This document shows, one piece after another, positions 26,587 through 41,290 of a DNA stretch of 64,000 nt. A model generated the notes under the pieces. That model searched no databases. It was not told where the DNA came from and saw only the letters and a program-made list of their open reading frames with translations. Position 1 is the stretch's first letter, and each line of letters starts with the position of its first letter. A program made the translations under genes and the position numbers. This stretch comes from Straminergon stramineum (taxonomy: Eukaryota; Streptophyta; Bryopsida; Hypnales; Calliergonaceae): positions 14,575,001-14,639,000 of the forward strand of contig OY987272.1 in NCBI GenBank assembly GCA_963920665.1, read 5' to 3'.

Positions 26587-26885
26587 GTTGATCTAACCAT
26601 ATAGATATAATCTATAACCATATGGATATAATCTATAGATCATATTCTACAACTATTATTTGAGAGTCATCATTAAATTATTATTCTAAATTGCATTCTT
26701 TGTTTTTGGTCATTAACAGTATAGAGCATGCAAAATTTCATTCTCTTTATTGGCAAGAGTTGCCAATGTACCTTAACCCTAAAAAGCTACCACCTTGGTG
26801 ATAGGCACTCACTCAAATATGATTCAATTTTGAACCAATACGAGCATTCTCTTTTCTATACAGAAAGGTATCCATTGCAAACCTT

Positions 26886-27173
26886 CACTAGAAGAAAACT
26901 GCATTTTACTCAACAAAAAAGTGTAGGTTGGATTTTGTTGAGATCTCCCTTCATAATCCAAAATTTTGCATTCTAACACAAAATTCTACTTTTGACTTGT
27001 CAAATTCTTTGTTGAAATGCTGAAACACAGAATTTTGCTTTATAAAGGGAGAACTCAATAAAATCTAGCCTACACTTTTCTATTGAGTACCACATGGTTT
27101 CTATCAAGTAAAACGTAGTTTTGAACATGTTAAACGCAATTTTTGACAAGTTCAACATAGTTTTCTTCTAGTG
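26886..27173. mobile_element. CACTA-like foldback MITE, 288 bp
   Basis: Both ends begin CACTAGAAGAAAACT when read inward. An internal pair, AAGTGTAGGTTGGATTTTGT at about 26920 and its near complement ending at about 27079, shows that most of the element can fold into one hairpin. The flanking bases (CTT and TTT) do not form a clean 3-bp target duplication. Non-autonomous. Confidence 0.7.
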
Positions 27174-27218
27174 TTTGTGTCTTCATTGTCATCTTCTTGA
27201 TGGACATCTTTTTGCAGA

Positions 27219-27630
27219 GTTTGTAGGGAGGCAACCCATTTCTGACCACTTAAGCAAATACACATATTTGCAAGGGAGTTTTCAACAATGGGAAAAATTT
27301 TCCATGTACAAAATAGAGTTCATAAGGTTTTCATAATTTTTCAGATTTTTATTTATTAAAATAGAATTTCTATGAATTTTTCAACTGAAGATTCTGTTCC
27401 ACCTATATTGGTCATATAGACCTTCTTATTTTTGACCAAGGGTTGGTTGCAAAATCCAACAAGTGTTGGTTGCAATATTGAGAATCTTGTAGCCAATCAT
27501 AATGTGCCACAACTGTGTAGGGAAGTGTGTCAGCATTAATCATGTTAATCACCTCCTTATTGAAATTACTCCACCTTACACTGCTAGAATGGGGTGGTGA
27601 TTAGGAATGGGTTGCCTCCTTTATCACACT
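27219..27630. mobile_element. TIR element, GGGAGGCAACCC family, copy B (reverse orientation)
   Basis: The left end is GTAGGGAGGCAACCCATTTC and the reversed right end is AAAGGAGGCAACCCATTCCT. The left flank of this copy corresponds to the right end of copy A (ACCACTTAAG shared), so it lies in the opposite orientation. It is about 410 bp with no coding capacity. Confidence 0.65.
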
Positions 27631-29344
27631 AAAAAAATTTCAGATCCATAATGTTTTTAGAAAATATTCTATTTTGTTATCTTGAGGAAACCTTTGTGAA
27701 ATTTCATATCTTTTCCAGGACAGCATCTTCAATGTTCACCTGCACCCCAACAAAATACTTGGTAGTCAGATAAGATAGACCCAAAACCACCTAATTCCAT
27801 CATCCTACTCTTGACCCCACTTCAGCAACAAAACTCATCCAAGTCTAATCCTTTTCTAACAAAATCAATGCATTTCATATGTCAATAAGGAGTAACATGT
27901 CAATCTTTTAAAGGTTAGTACTTAAGTACCATTGGATACACAGAAAGATAGTTATGGATTGTCTATAGTTCATTTATGACTCCACTATAGGTCATATGGT
28001 CTATAGGTCATTTGTGGGCAATTTAATAATTTCAAAGTAAACCACTTTAGAGATTCATAGAGATTACAATTTTAATTAAAAAGCTATTATTCTATTTGGG
28101 TTTGATTAATGAAACAAAATACACCTCTAAAAATTATGTTCCCCTCTTGGAGTTGGTCCCAAGATATTCAAATTGCAAATTAGGGTATCATAGGCTTATC
28201 TACCTTAGTTACAAACCCTGCCCAACTTCACTTGGCTACTTTACAAACAAAATGTGAGTTTCAACATTCAAGGTAATTGTGTCGTTGCCTCATTGGTTAG
28301 TTGAAAGGGTTCAATTAAATAATCAATATAAGATAATATCCTATGCTAGGGTCAAATTTGTTAAAAAGATCATTTTAAAAGAGTGAAATATTAATAAAAA
28401 TTTCAAAAATTACAAGGTGGTATAATGGAATAATGTAGAAAATATTAATTGAAATTAATTGAAACGTGATAATCTACAAAAATTCAAGATTTTTGCAAAC
28501 AATATTCCCAAGTACAAATTACAATGCTTTCCATCAAAAAAATCATTACAAATTGCTAAAAGAAATGAATATTGTCATCTTGTGCAATATAAATGTCCAA
28601 AATCTTTAACAATGAAAAGCTCAATGACATGTAAAAAAAAGAGTTTAGGGTCAAAAGTCTCATTGAAATATTAGATATCACTAAAAATGAAATTCAGAGA
28701 AAATACAATTTCATGTATTAAATGAAAATACCCCTAAAGAAAATAATTCGTATATGTGGCCTAATGAATCTAACCCTAAGGTATGGTAACCCATAATTTT
28801 TCTAATTCTAAGCCCTTGATCAATTCAACACTTTAGGATCATTCTTGATTGAGCAAAAAGACTTGACATTAGGGCTAGTTTGCTTTCTAAACTCATATGA
28901 GGGTAGGAATGTAGGTGGAATTGTTTACTCACCTTTCACAAGTCCTTTCCTTCACCACAAGAGGCTCACTATTCTTGAATTTCTAAGGATGGAAATTGTC
29001 ATCTAGATCTATGAAGCTTAGATGGTTAAGCCATCTCCAATAGACGCTTCATTCATGCTGGTCTTTCAAACTTTAGTTATCCTTTGTCCTTTTTTTGCTT
29101 GTACAATGCTCACTAGAGCTTGATTTGTAAATTTGACTAGAAATCACCGCACCTCCTTTATTGTAAAGCTATTGACTTCATCAGTAATTCGAGAAAGATT
29201 ATGTTATTGGTGAATTCAACTTAATATATTGTAATATGTCAAATGGAAAATTTCCTAGTATTTAAAATTATGAAAAAAAATCAAGTTACACATATGACAA
29301 TGTAGCTTCAACTTTGGCATGATTTTCACTTAACACAAAACTCT
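27631..29344. other. AT-rich intergenic DNA, nothing recognised
   Basis: About 1.7 kb. No coding signal or clear repeat partner. Confidence 0.4.
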
Positions 29345-30715
29345 TTAAACCCTAAAATCTTGAGGCCTTTATTGGTTGTCAAAAATCACTCAAAGTGTCA
29401 TTTCTTGTACAAAGAACATAAATTTTTTTAATGTTTTTCTTTGCATATCTAACTATAGGATCTTGCAATGTATCTTTGGATTTTTTTGGATTTTTTATAA
29501 ATTTTTAAAGTCCATTCTTAATGTATTTCTAAAGGTGCATGTTTAATGTGCCCTCAAAAATACCCCACACCATTTACTAAAGGCTCTATTATTTTGCAAC
29601 TATGTTGCACATATCTTGTGCATTGTTGGAGACATCCTATAAGGGTGGCTTAAGGTCATATGTAAAAATCTTCAAGAGACCCCTACTTCACAATGGACGA
29701 GGGGGGGAGGGGACACAAATGGATACTTCTACCTTTGGTGTAGTTCATTTCAAAAAGTCCCTATTGTTATTATTATATTGATTCCATTAGATGATAAACT
29801 TTTATAATGAACTTGAAAACTATGACTTTCATATAAACTTTATATGATTTGAAATTTCAATAACTTCTAACCACCCAAAGTCCTAAGGCCATTTTTCATG
29901 AAAAAACTCTCAAACTTGCATCACTATTGCAAAGAATAAAAATGAATTTAAATGATTTTTTTTAATGTTTGATCATAGGGGCTTGCACTAGACTACTATA
30001 AAAATATGTGGGATACATTTTAGAAAATTTGACCTTCCAAATTGCATGATAAGTGAGTTTAAAGTGAACAAACAAGGTTTTTAACACATTGTGTGACTAG
30101 TTTATAAGACTTTGAATCTTATGAGCTTAAAATTTTTGCACTACCAATATTGAATTAAAACAAATGAGTTGAACAATTAGATTGAAATTCTAGGATTTTA
30201 TTTTATTTTAAATACCTTGAAATGATTTTGATTTAAAAACAAATTGTGATGTATAAGTAGATAGAAGATAGAAGGATAAAATAAATCTATAATAGGTCAA
30301 AGATGGAATTGAAATACACTAATCTCAATAGTGAGATTGTTCTCGCTTGCAAACCCCCTTTCTTTTTTAAGATTTTTAAGATTGAGTTCAAAAACAAATC
30401 CAGCACTTTATTTTTTCAAAAAGATGTCATCAAATCTAGATGCTCCATAATTTTTTCTATTATTCATCCAAATGGAATGAAGCAAAGATTTCTATGTGCA
30501 TAAAAATATAATCTATAAGAAACAAATTTTCTAAAATTTGTATTTCAATTTTTTGTAGATTTACTTTACTCACATACACCAATTGAATTAAAACTTATAT
30601 TCTTAAAAAGCAAAAATTCAAGCTTAACAAAAAGTTTCAAAAATTATGCCAAAAATTGAAATCATAGGTACCTGTCCATTTGTCCCCTGAGGGACAATGG
30701 GACTTTAGAGGTTAA
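29345..30715. mobile_element. Probable TTAA-family element, diverged
   Basis: The right end, reversed, reads TTAACCTCTAAAGTCCCATT, close to the family consensus. The best left partner is TTAAACCCTAAAATCTTGAG at 29345. Inside, GGGGACACAAATGG at about 29711 is complementary to CCATTTGTCCCC near 30677. Two weakly similar blocks around 29375 and 29900 suggest an internal duplication. The left boundary is uncertain. Confidence 0.35.
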
Positions 30716-31175
30716 TGTCATTTTCTATGAGCCCACTTGCCTCGTGATTGTAGATGGAGCCCTATGACATAGTGATAAAAAAAATCAATCTGAATATAAT
30801 TCACTCTAGCTTATATTTGTAGATATTATAATGCAATTGATAGAATAGTATGATAATAAAGAGTAATAAGACCAAAATGTGATTAGCAACTAATTAGAGA
30901 TTGATGTGGTAACAAACCTAATTGTGACCCCTTTCTAAAACCAACCCCTTCAAATTCTTGCCTAATATGTACAACTTCCATTCATGAAAGCCTATTGTTG
31001 CATTTAGGTATATTTATTTTTAGCACTCCAAAAATCAATAGCTATTCATAAGGTATTTAAAAAAGGTATTTTAAGAGAATCTAGAACCTCCTTTTGATTA
31101 CCAACAAGATTCCAAAAAACTTTTTGAACATCATTATGAACACCATGATGCATTGCTTATTTAGATGTAGTTACC

Positions 31176-31475
31176 TTAATCCTTAAACAATAGGCTAAGC
31201 CTCTCATGCTTGATTTTAAAAGAATTGTTGACAAAAAGTGGTTTTCTATATATTTTTTGGAATGTGTCAACCTATTGGACCCACTTCAACAATGAATATG
31301 TCTTGCAAAGCATTGCATTAAGGTTGAAAAGTCAAAGCACTATTCACTCTTCACTTTTGCATGCCCTAATTGCACAAACTTTGGACAAACAACAAGATCC
31401 ATACCTTGCTTCCAGGAGATTTTTTTGTTCCATTTGAACTACCTTATTGGCAAGTGAATGTTGTTTAAGGGTTAA
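31176..31475. mobile_element. TTAA-family MITE, 300 bp, overlapping the SPH gene 3' end
   Basis: The left end reads TTAATCCTTAAACAATAGGC and the reversed right end reads TTAACCCTTAAACAACATTC, with both outer edges at TTAA. It is non-coding. Its right end contains the stop codon currently used by the SPH-domain gene on the minus strand. Confidence 0.55.
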
Positions 31476-34370
31476 TAATTAGCTTAGAGAGCAAAACATA
31501 CCGAAAGAAAGACAACCGCTTCTCCCATTGGGGCATGTTGTCAGTACACCCCCTTCGGTCAACCCACAAACCTCCCTCCTTCATGCTCCAAGCACAATCA
31601 ATACACGGTGGCTCCCGTTCCCCATCCTCGGGCTCATACCCCACGGGACTATTCCACAACACAATGGCACTACGTGTCCACTGCGTCCCATCACTTGTCT
31701 CCACAGTCACACTACACAACCACCTGGAGCAATGTTTGGGAAAAACCAACAACTAATTCAAAATTAGCTAATAAAATTGAGAAAAAAAGAATTCCAATTA
31801 GAAAATACCTAGAAAAAACAATGAAAAAATATGGAATATTTTCATTTAGAGAAAATAACTAGATTTAGTGCTCAAGAAACTAATACAATATGGGAGTTGA
31901 AGGAAAATAGTTGGAAAAATTCAAAAAATAAACCATATACTAACCTAGAGTCCCCACCTTCAGCTTCCACCCTCACCTCCTTCTCCCACACCATCGCCCC
32001 AAGCTCTTCTCGATATGCACGGATGCGGAAGCGCCCTCTCTCCCCGCAATCGAGTGTCACCGGATTCTCAAAATAATTCGAAAAAGAGAGGTGGAAGGTT
32101 TCCAACACCGCTACGTGGTCGAAGGCTTCTGGAAACTCAGTCCAGGTTGCCTTTTGTTCACGGACAATAGCACTTGTGAGCAAGTTCCAACGGAGGAGAT
32201 GAATTCCTTCGGCATCCACACGCCATGCACATTGGATGTCGCCCTCAACATTGCGGGTGTTACACACAGGACAAGCCTCTATGATGAAAATGAAGGATTT
32301 TAGGGTTTTTAGGATTTAGGGTTTAGGGTTTGGACTCTCAATTACAAATGTCATACTAATTGTAATAAATTAAAGTACATGCAAGTTGGAATTTTACTAT
32401 ATTGCATTGATTTTCACCTAAAAATAAATTTATAGTGATACTAATTTTGTGGTTGCACTAATAGGAACTATGAGTGTGCGGCTTCACTAGTGAGATAAAT
32501 CAATATAATTTTTTTGTTATTGGAATGGTTGAATTGCTTTAAATTTTCTTATTTTTCAACTCATCAATGCTAGCATGTGAGTGCCGAGATGTAAACCGAC
32601 AAGCCTTGAACCTAGTTGTAGGTATGTACCTACAACCATTTGAAGGTGTCTATAACATATATACACTATAACATGGAAGGAGTTTATAACATAGGTACCT
32701 CTAATATAGACACCTTTAACCATAGAAGGTATCTATAATATAGACTCATAGGCTCATAGATTCTATGCTCACATATATGCTAGCACTCTCCTTTTTCAAC
32801 TCAATATTCTTAATCATGAAGGTTGTGGTGTCTTATCTACAAAAGCATTTTTAATGATATATTTTCTTACACATGGGACCAGATAAAAGCTTTGATTCAA
32901 AAGTTTTTATAAATTCAAGGTATAAAAGGTAGTTTCAATTGGAATTAACAGAAAGATCCAACCATAAAGACTTTTTTAAATGATATTAATGGGATAATGC
33001 ATAGGTTTTTGATGGATTGAAGAATATATTATTTTGGATACTATATGTAAACATTATGAGGATGTAAAGTTCTTTTGAAAAGTGATCTCATATTCTCATC
33101 AAGTAAGTCAAGATGTATCTATTAAAAAATGGCTAGGAGCAAAATATCTTATGCTTGCTAAATTCTTAATCTTAAGCAAATGGAGACTGAGCAACAATCT
33201 TTTCATGTCTCAAATTATAGTGTTCATCAAAGAAAATTCATTTTCATAATTGAATTAAATATCATTAATAACTAAAATAGATGCTGGTTGTAATATGAGT
33301 CTCTAAAATGGTTGAGTGTCTTGTCTTAATATGGTCCTTGCTTCAATTTTTAAAAATTCAATTGTATTTTCAATATCATGTATATGTAAGGTATATATAT
33401 ATATATAATATTTTAAAGATAGAGGAAAATTACACCACTACTAACAATAACATTTTTTTATTGAGGTGTAATCAATCATCAATATTTATTTTACAATTTT
33501 AAATTCAAAAACTATAGACAATAGCATAATTGTAGATGGAATTATATCATGCATAATGTTATTGTAGAAGGTTCATTTGCTTCAAGCATCAAGATTCCTA
33601 TTTATGTACAACACTACATTCTTAAATAGTAGTTGTACAACACTTTTGAGGATAGCATCAAGTATGAGTTATTTAGAACTAAATTAAGTCAAAATCTTGA
33701 TCTATAAACATTCACATGTATGAAACAATAATGGTCCATAGCCTTAGGAAGCTCTTAATTATTGAATTTGAGCTCAATGTTGCAAACAAAATGTAGGAAA
33801 TTATTGTTGATGCCCAATTAGAGTGTATCCAACAAAATTTGAAGGTTATGTAGAATAAACAACAATTACATCAATTGGACTAATATATTAATATACATAA
33901 CAAGCAATTAAAACCAAGACTATGTGAGAACACAAGATTTGCATACCAGAAGAAGGCATATTTGCCCTCGCCATAGCTAGTTGCGGATTCTCCCACATAC
34001 ACATATAAGGGATGGCATATAGGAGGAAGCAATTCCACTCACGCTCATAGTTTCTAACCTCGCAAAACAATCTCTCTTGCAAAATATCTCGTCCATAGTC
34101 AATGTGCCACAAAACACGATGTGGAATTGTTTCTTGAATCACTCTATTGTCAGGGCCACGAGCTTGTGGCCACCCCCTACAAAGGACATGCACATCATCT
34201 CCAAGGACATTGTGAATCTTAATTGGAGTTGCCCACAACGGAGGTGGACGAAGTTGTCGGCCTCCAATTGATGCATTGACAATAGTCCCCCAAAGAGGCC
34301 AAGACATCATCCAAACAGAAATTAGAAGGATGAATGTTTTTCTACCAATAGAAGTGAGAAAAGATTCCAT
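31465..34370 (-). CDS. Secreted protein with two tandem S-protein-homologue (SPH) domains
   Basis: Three exons on the minus strand: 34370-33947, 32278-31945 and 31723-31465. The donors and acceptors are GT-AG and the phases fit (1, then 2), giving 338 aa. Residues 12-28 are hydrophobic and a signal peptide probably ends near A33. SPH domain 1 (about 50-170) has the pattern VHVLC (60-64), RLFCEVRNYEREWNCFLLY, then CPVC (144-147) and CAWRVDAEGI (158-167). Domain 2 (about 203-305) repeats it: FHLSFSNYFENPVTLDC (203-219), RRWLCSVTVE-like segment, SAIVLW, and CIDCAWSMKEGGLW from 293. This matches the C..CxW...dG ending of plant self-incompatibility S1-like proteins, which are small, secreted, usually single-domain proteins; known members mediate pollen self-recognition, most are uncharacterised. 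I chose the ATG at 34370 over one 63 nt upstream because it places the signal peptide first. A good donor, GGTATGTTTT at about 31502, may lead to a lost fourth exon. Confidence 0.72.
31735..31937. repeat. Dispersed repeat in SPH intron 2
   Basis: This is the counterpart of 13611-13836 and makes up almost all of intron 2, suggesting that the intron consists largely of an inserted repeat. Confidence 0.5.
32569..32786. mobile_element. GCTAGCATGTGAG-type MITE in SPH intron 1, copy 1
   Basis: The left end GCTAGCATGTGAGTGCC and the reversed right end GTGCTAGCATATATGTGAGC are imperfect inverted repeats. The interior contains repeated TATAACATA and ACCTTYAA-like blocks and matches the copy at 37471-37703. 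Non-coding. Confidence 0.6.
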
Positions 34371-35620
34371 ATTGTCAAATATTAAATTACTTTCTTGCAT
34401 TGCATTCTTTAAAAGCCCTTTGTTGCACCTCAAAACTTTGATGAATCCATTACTGAATTTTGTTAAATGTTTAGTTAAAATGAGGAGCTATCTTATCATT
34501 AATCATACAGTGAAAAATCAATAGGAGTCAATATGTGGGAGTAGAAGAATGTTTGATAAAAATTTAAGTATTGAAACCTAGCTAGTCTTGAACCAATCAT
34601 ATTATAATGACAAATACTCAAACATTGCTTGTATCACAATATTCTTTAGAAACTTTCCATTTCATTCAAGAATCTAATTACATTATTTTCATTCTATAGC
34701 AAATTTAGATAAAATTTATATATTTTCTTCCTATCTTGCCATTCATAAAATAAGAAACACATAATATATACTTTGTGGTAACTAGTTGAACAATGCTTGA
34801 TAAAATTTAAGTTTGAAAGGATTGAAAATTTTGGCCCAATCTTGTCAAGCTATATTTTTGAAAGTAAAAGGTGCATCCTCATAAAGGCTAAAATATGTTA
34901 GATAATGAGCTTGGAGTTTGTATGACTCCTGTGAAACTGTGAAACTGTGAAACTGGGATCATTTGCCCTTTGAAGGTGAAAAATCACATATCAGATTTGT
35001 AAAGGTACCATTCGATTTCATTTCAATCTTCAATATACATTCAACTTGCATAAGTTGGGTCTACAATTCATGTCTCCTTGAAATATCCAATCATGATTTG
35101 CAACCATTTTTTCATTAGCAATTCCAAATTTAACCCCAATTCAAATGCAAAAGTGCTTAAAGTTATATGCATTGACCCATAGTGACTAAGATTTGGATAT
35201 TCTCAATTATTTAATGAGACTAAAAACAAAATTTTTATAAAGTGGATTGGTGAGAAGTTATGAAAGCATATATATTTTTATTAAAATATTGATTTGAATA
35301 CATCTTTAAAATAAAAATGATAGTCTATCAAACATTTGATGTACAAAATGGCTATTTTGAGGAAGGATTTCATGAATTAAAATTTATTATTTGATAATAA
35401 ATTAAGATTCAATTGAATATGAAAATATCTTGTTCTGAATAACCATACTCAAATCCATATGAATTAAATCTAGAGAAAATAAATCTTAAAACCACTAGTA
35501 TTTTATTTTTTATTTTCAAATCCTTTTTTGAGAATTATAGCATTTTCAAAAATCTTTTCCTTACTATATATATAGAAAAAGAATTTTTAAAAACAAAAGA
35601 AAACTCTACAAACTTAGTCT
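34371..35620. other. Upstream flank of the SPH gene and AT-rich DNA
   Basis: This presumably includes the SPH promoter. A triple GTGAAACT repeat lies at about 34931-34955. Otherwise I see nothing in it. Confidence 0.35.
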
Positions 35621-36020
35621 TTAAACCCCTAAAGGTCCAGAGGTTTTTTTTAATTGGAATTGCATTGACCAAAATTATTTTTCTTAACATCAACCATACA
35701 AAAATGTATTAGAGTGAACATTATGGCCGTTTTTTTTATACCCGTCCAACATAAGACTTTGAAACTTCATGGAGTAAATTATTTTTATCTGTACAAAGTT
35801 GAACCTCTACATCAATTACTAATATATCTTTGTAGGGACATACATGCAAAATCCCAAAAGCAAGTACGTAGTCTACCTTGATCTAAATCCCTCTGCAAAA
35901 GAAGTACTCATAGAAGTCTAAGAAATTAACAAAACACTAGCCAATTTTTGATAATTTCTTATGCACATAATAATTTTTTGGAGGATGTCCAATGAATCAC
36001 TCAGAATATAGAATCTATCA
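35621..36020. mobile_element. Truncated TTAA-family element
   Basis: It begins TTAAACCCCTAAAGGTCCAG and stays alignable with the 953-bp element at 22981 for about 400 bp, up to a shared ACACTAGCCAATTTTTGA near 35934. No matching right end was found nearby. Confidence 0.55.
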
Positions 36021-37470
36021 TCTTTAGAATTATGATTTATAATTACTAGAAAAAAATTATCTACTACAATTATGCTAATTTCACTCAATGCTTGACATGA
36101 TCTTGTTATAGGTACTCAATTGGATTTCAACTTTAGGAAGATTGGGTGTGGAGGGTTTCAATTTTGGTAGTAGTGAAAAGAGAAGGGTAGTTGGGCAAGG
36201 GGTAGGGGTGGAGAGCTAGGCGTAGATATAGATTGCACTTGTTGGGAACAAAAAAGTAGTAGAATTGTGTGCCTCCTTCAAGATCCTTGTGCTCATAAGA
36301 CCCCCAAAACTTCTAAATTGCCTAACTTTCCCTATGTAAGTACCCCCTTCCCTTCAAATTCTCCCTAGTTGTACTCATTTTTTGGGATGTAGCTGAAATC
36401 TACCCTTTCTTACTCAATCCAAGTTGCTCAAACATTCCATGTTGTTGTCTAAAGTATTTGGATTCTTTCACATAATATAACTTTTGATTTGAATAGGTAA
36501 TTGTGTTTTTTTCCCTCATAGAATCAATGGCCCCATGTTAAGTCAAAATTTCAAAAACAATCATTATTTTAAACTTCATTGTACTTCTAAAATATTGACA
36601 CTACACATCTTTCTAGAACTATCACATGTCTAGTTGCAAACATGGCTACCTAAGTAAATTAGTCATAATGCACATTCAAAATTATATTAATAGAAGTTGT
36701 AGAAAATTGAATACCCTGCCTAGTTATTAAGATTGACACTTCAATGTCCAAAAATGCATGGTAAGAAAATTTGGAATCTTTCAAATAAAATCCTACAAAA
36801 ATTGAGACAGTTCAATAATCAATAGTAGTAGCCATGCTTAAGCTGAAAATTTAGGCATACTAATTACCTTATATATGTCATCATACTGATTAAAAATTCT
36901 CTATAGGTTGTCCAATAAGGTAATTGCGTTTAATTATGACTAGATTCTAAAACTAACCTTTACAAATTCTTGAGAGTTTAGAATCAATTTTGGATACAAC
37001 TATTTTTAGATTACAACAAGAGTAGCTAATTCAAAATTCAATTTCAAGAATATTTCAAAACCAAACATTTTTCCAACATGACTATGGCTATGGCGTTGCG
37101 AGAATGAGGCGAGAGTGAAGGTCATGAGAACAACATGCCAAATGATAATACCAAACACATTCTTGAAAACTATTGCTTGTACTTTTCTTGTGCTCTTGTA
37201 ATGACAACAATGCAACTTGCAAAAAGGCTAAAAACAAGTAGGCAAAACAAAGGAAGTTGAAACATTGTTGGGAAGATGAAGATTCAATACACCTATCGGG
37301 GGGACAACTAGGGGCAATGGTTTAATCTCTCTTGTGTTGCTTACACCATAAGCAGATGAAAATTTGGCCTATCAAGAGGGTGGTAATCATCTTGTTAGAC
37401 GTCATCTTGTTGGAGGAGAGGGTTTAGGATTCATTATACCTACCAAGATAATGGTTGCTGAAAGAGCAAT
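36021..37470. other. Intergenic DNA, nothing firm
   Basis: About 1.45 kb. A purine-rich patch with several GGGG runs at about 36125-36225 and another at 37288-37320 stand out, but neither forms a gene or a clear repeat. Confidence 0.35.
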
Positions 37471-37703
37471 GGTGCTAGCATGTGAACCTTGAAATGCAAG
37501 CTTATGAGCCTTAAACATATGTATAAGTAGATATTCTACAACCATTGAAGGTACTTATAACATAAACAATAATATGCATATGTATAACATAGACATAGAT
37601 CACTTATAATCGTGAAAGCTTTCTACAATAGAAACATTGATAATATAGGTAAATAGTCTTCTAGGCTCATGTGCTCATGATCATAGACTTACATAATAGC
37701 ACC
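37471..37703. mobile_element. GCTAGCATGTGAG-type MITE, copy 2
   Basis: The left end is GGTGCTAGCATGTGAACC and the reversed right end is GGTGCTATTATGTAAG. The interior matches 32569-32786 through repeated TATAACATA and ACCATTGAAGGT-like blocks. Confidence 0.6.
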
Positions 37704-40590
<2,887 letters not shown>

Positions 40591-40799
40591 CAAACACGCC
40601 AGTTGATACACAGCATTGAAACAGACAATTCTTTTCTTTTGTCACTGAATCTAGCTCACCTTTAACTGGAAGCTCTTCATCCACACCAGCCGAATAGAGC
40701 TTTTCGGAAAATCAGAAGAGAATCACCAAAACAACACTGCGATGTAACGAAATCTACAATGCATCACGAGCCTCTTTTACGACCAAGACTTTGTAACTT
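40591..40799 (+). other. RuvBL2 3' UTR
   Basis: Sequence between the RuvBL2 stop codon and the start of the large inverted repeat. It is duplicated, with exon 3, at 49810-50115, which shows the duplicated unit ends close to where the inverted repeat starts. Confidence 0.6.
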
Positions 40800-41089
40800 A
40801 GGAATTCTGATGTCCACCATTGACGTCATCTTGGGTGGATTGCGTATCCGCCAAGGTGATGCGAATGGTGGACTCATCAGAATTATGTACGATGTTCCCA
40901 TCTAAGTTCCCATGGTCACCCAAAAGGAGTATAAAAAGCCGTCTGCATCCCTCATACTGTGGGCTTGCGAAGCCCAGGGAAAATGTTTGGTGAGCCCAGC
41001 TTTCCCTTCCAAAATTTCACCAAGAAATCTAACCTAGGCACATTGAAACCAACGCTCCGTGCCCCCATACGGAAAGCAAACGATAACAC

Positions 41090-41290
41090 TACAGCGACAT
41101 GAAAAGCGAGCAGGTGCAGAGTCTTTGCAAAAGAAAACCATCTTGCGGTTTAGATGTATCAGGTGCGTAACCTGGCATTTGAAGGTCATTCGACTTAATT
41201 TCTTCTGCCTTTTCTTCTTCGATGAGACTAAGTCTAGCTGAACACCAGTACGCTAAAGAACATCGATCTCCGCAATGTCCATGGCTGTGA
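41090..41290 (-). pseudogene. Captured gene 5' exon, broken copy (left arm)
   Basis: Counterpart of the exon at 44151-44265. It keeps the MDIAEIDVL start but the next codon is a stop (TAG, in CTTTAGCG), where the right-arm copy has GAG. Downstream sequence still matches, including the SSKKK basic stretch and the GGTTACGC donor region. A non-functional relic. Confidence 0.55.
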
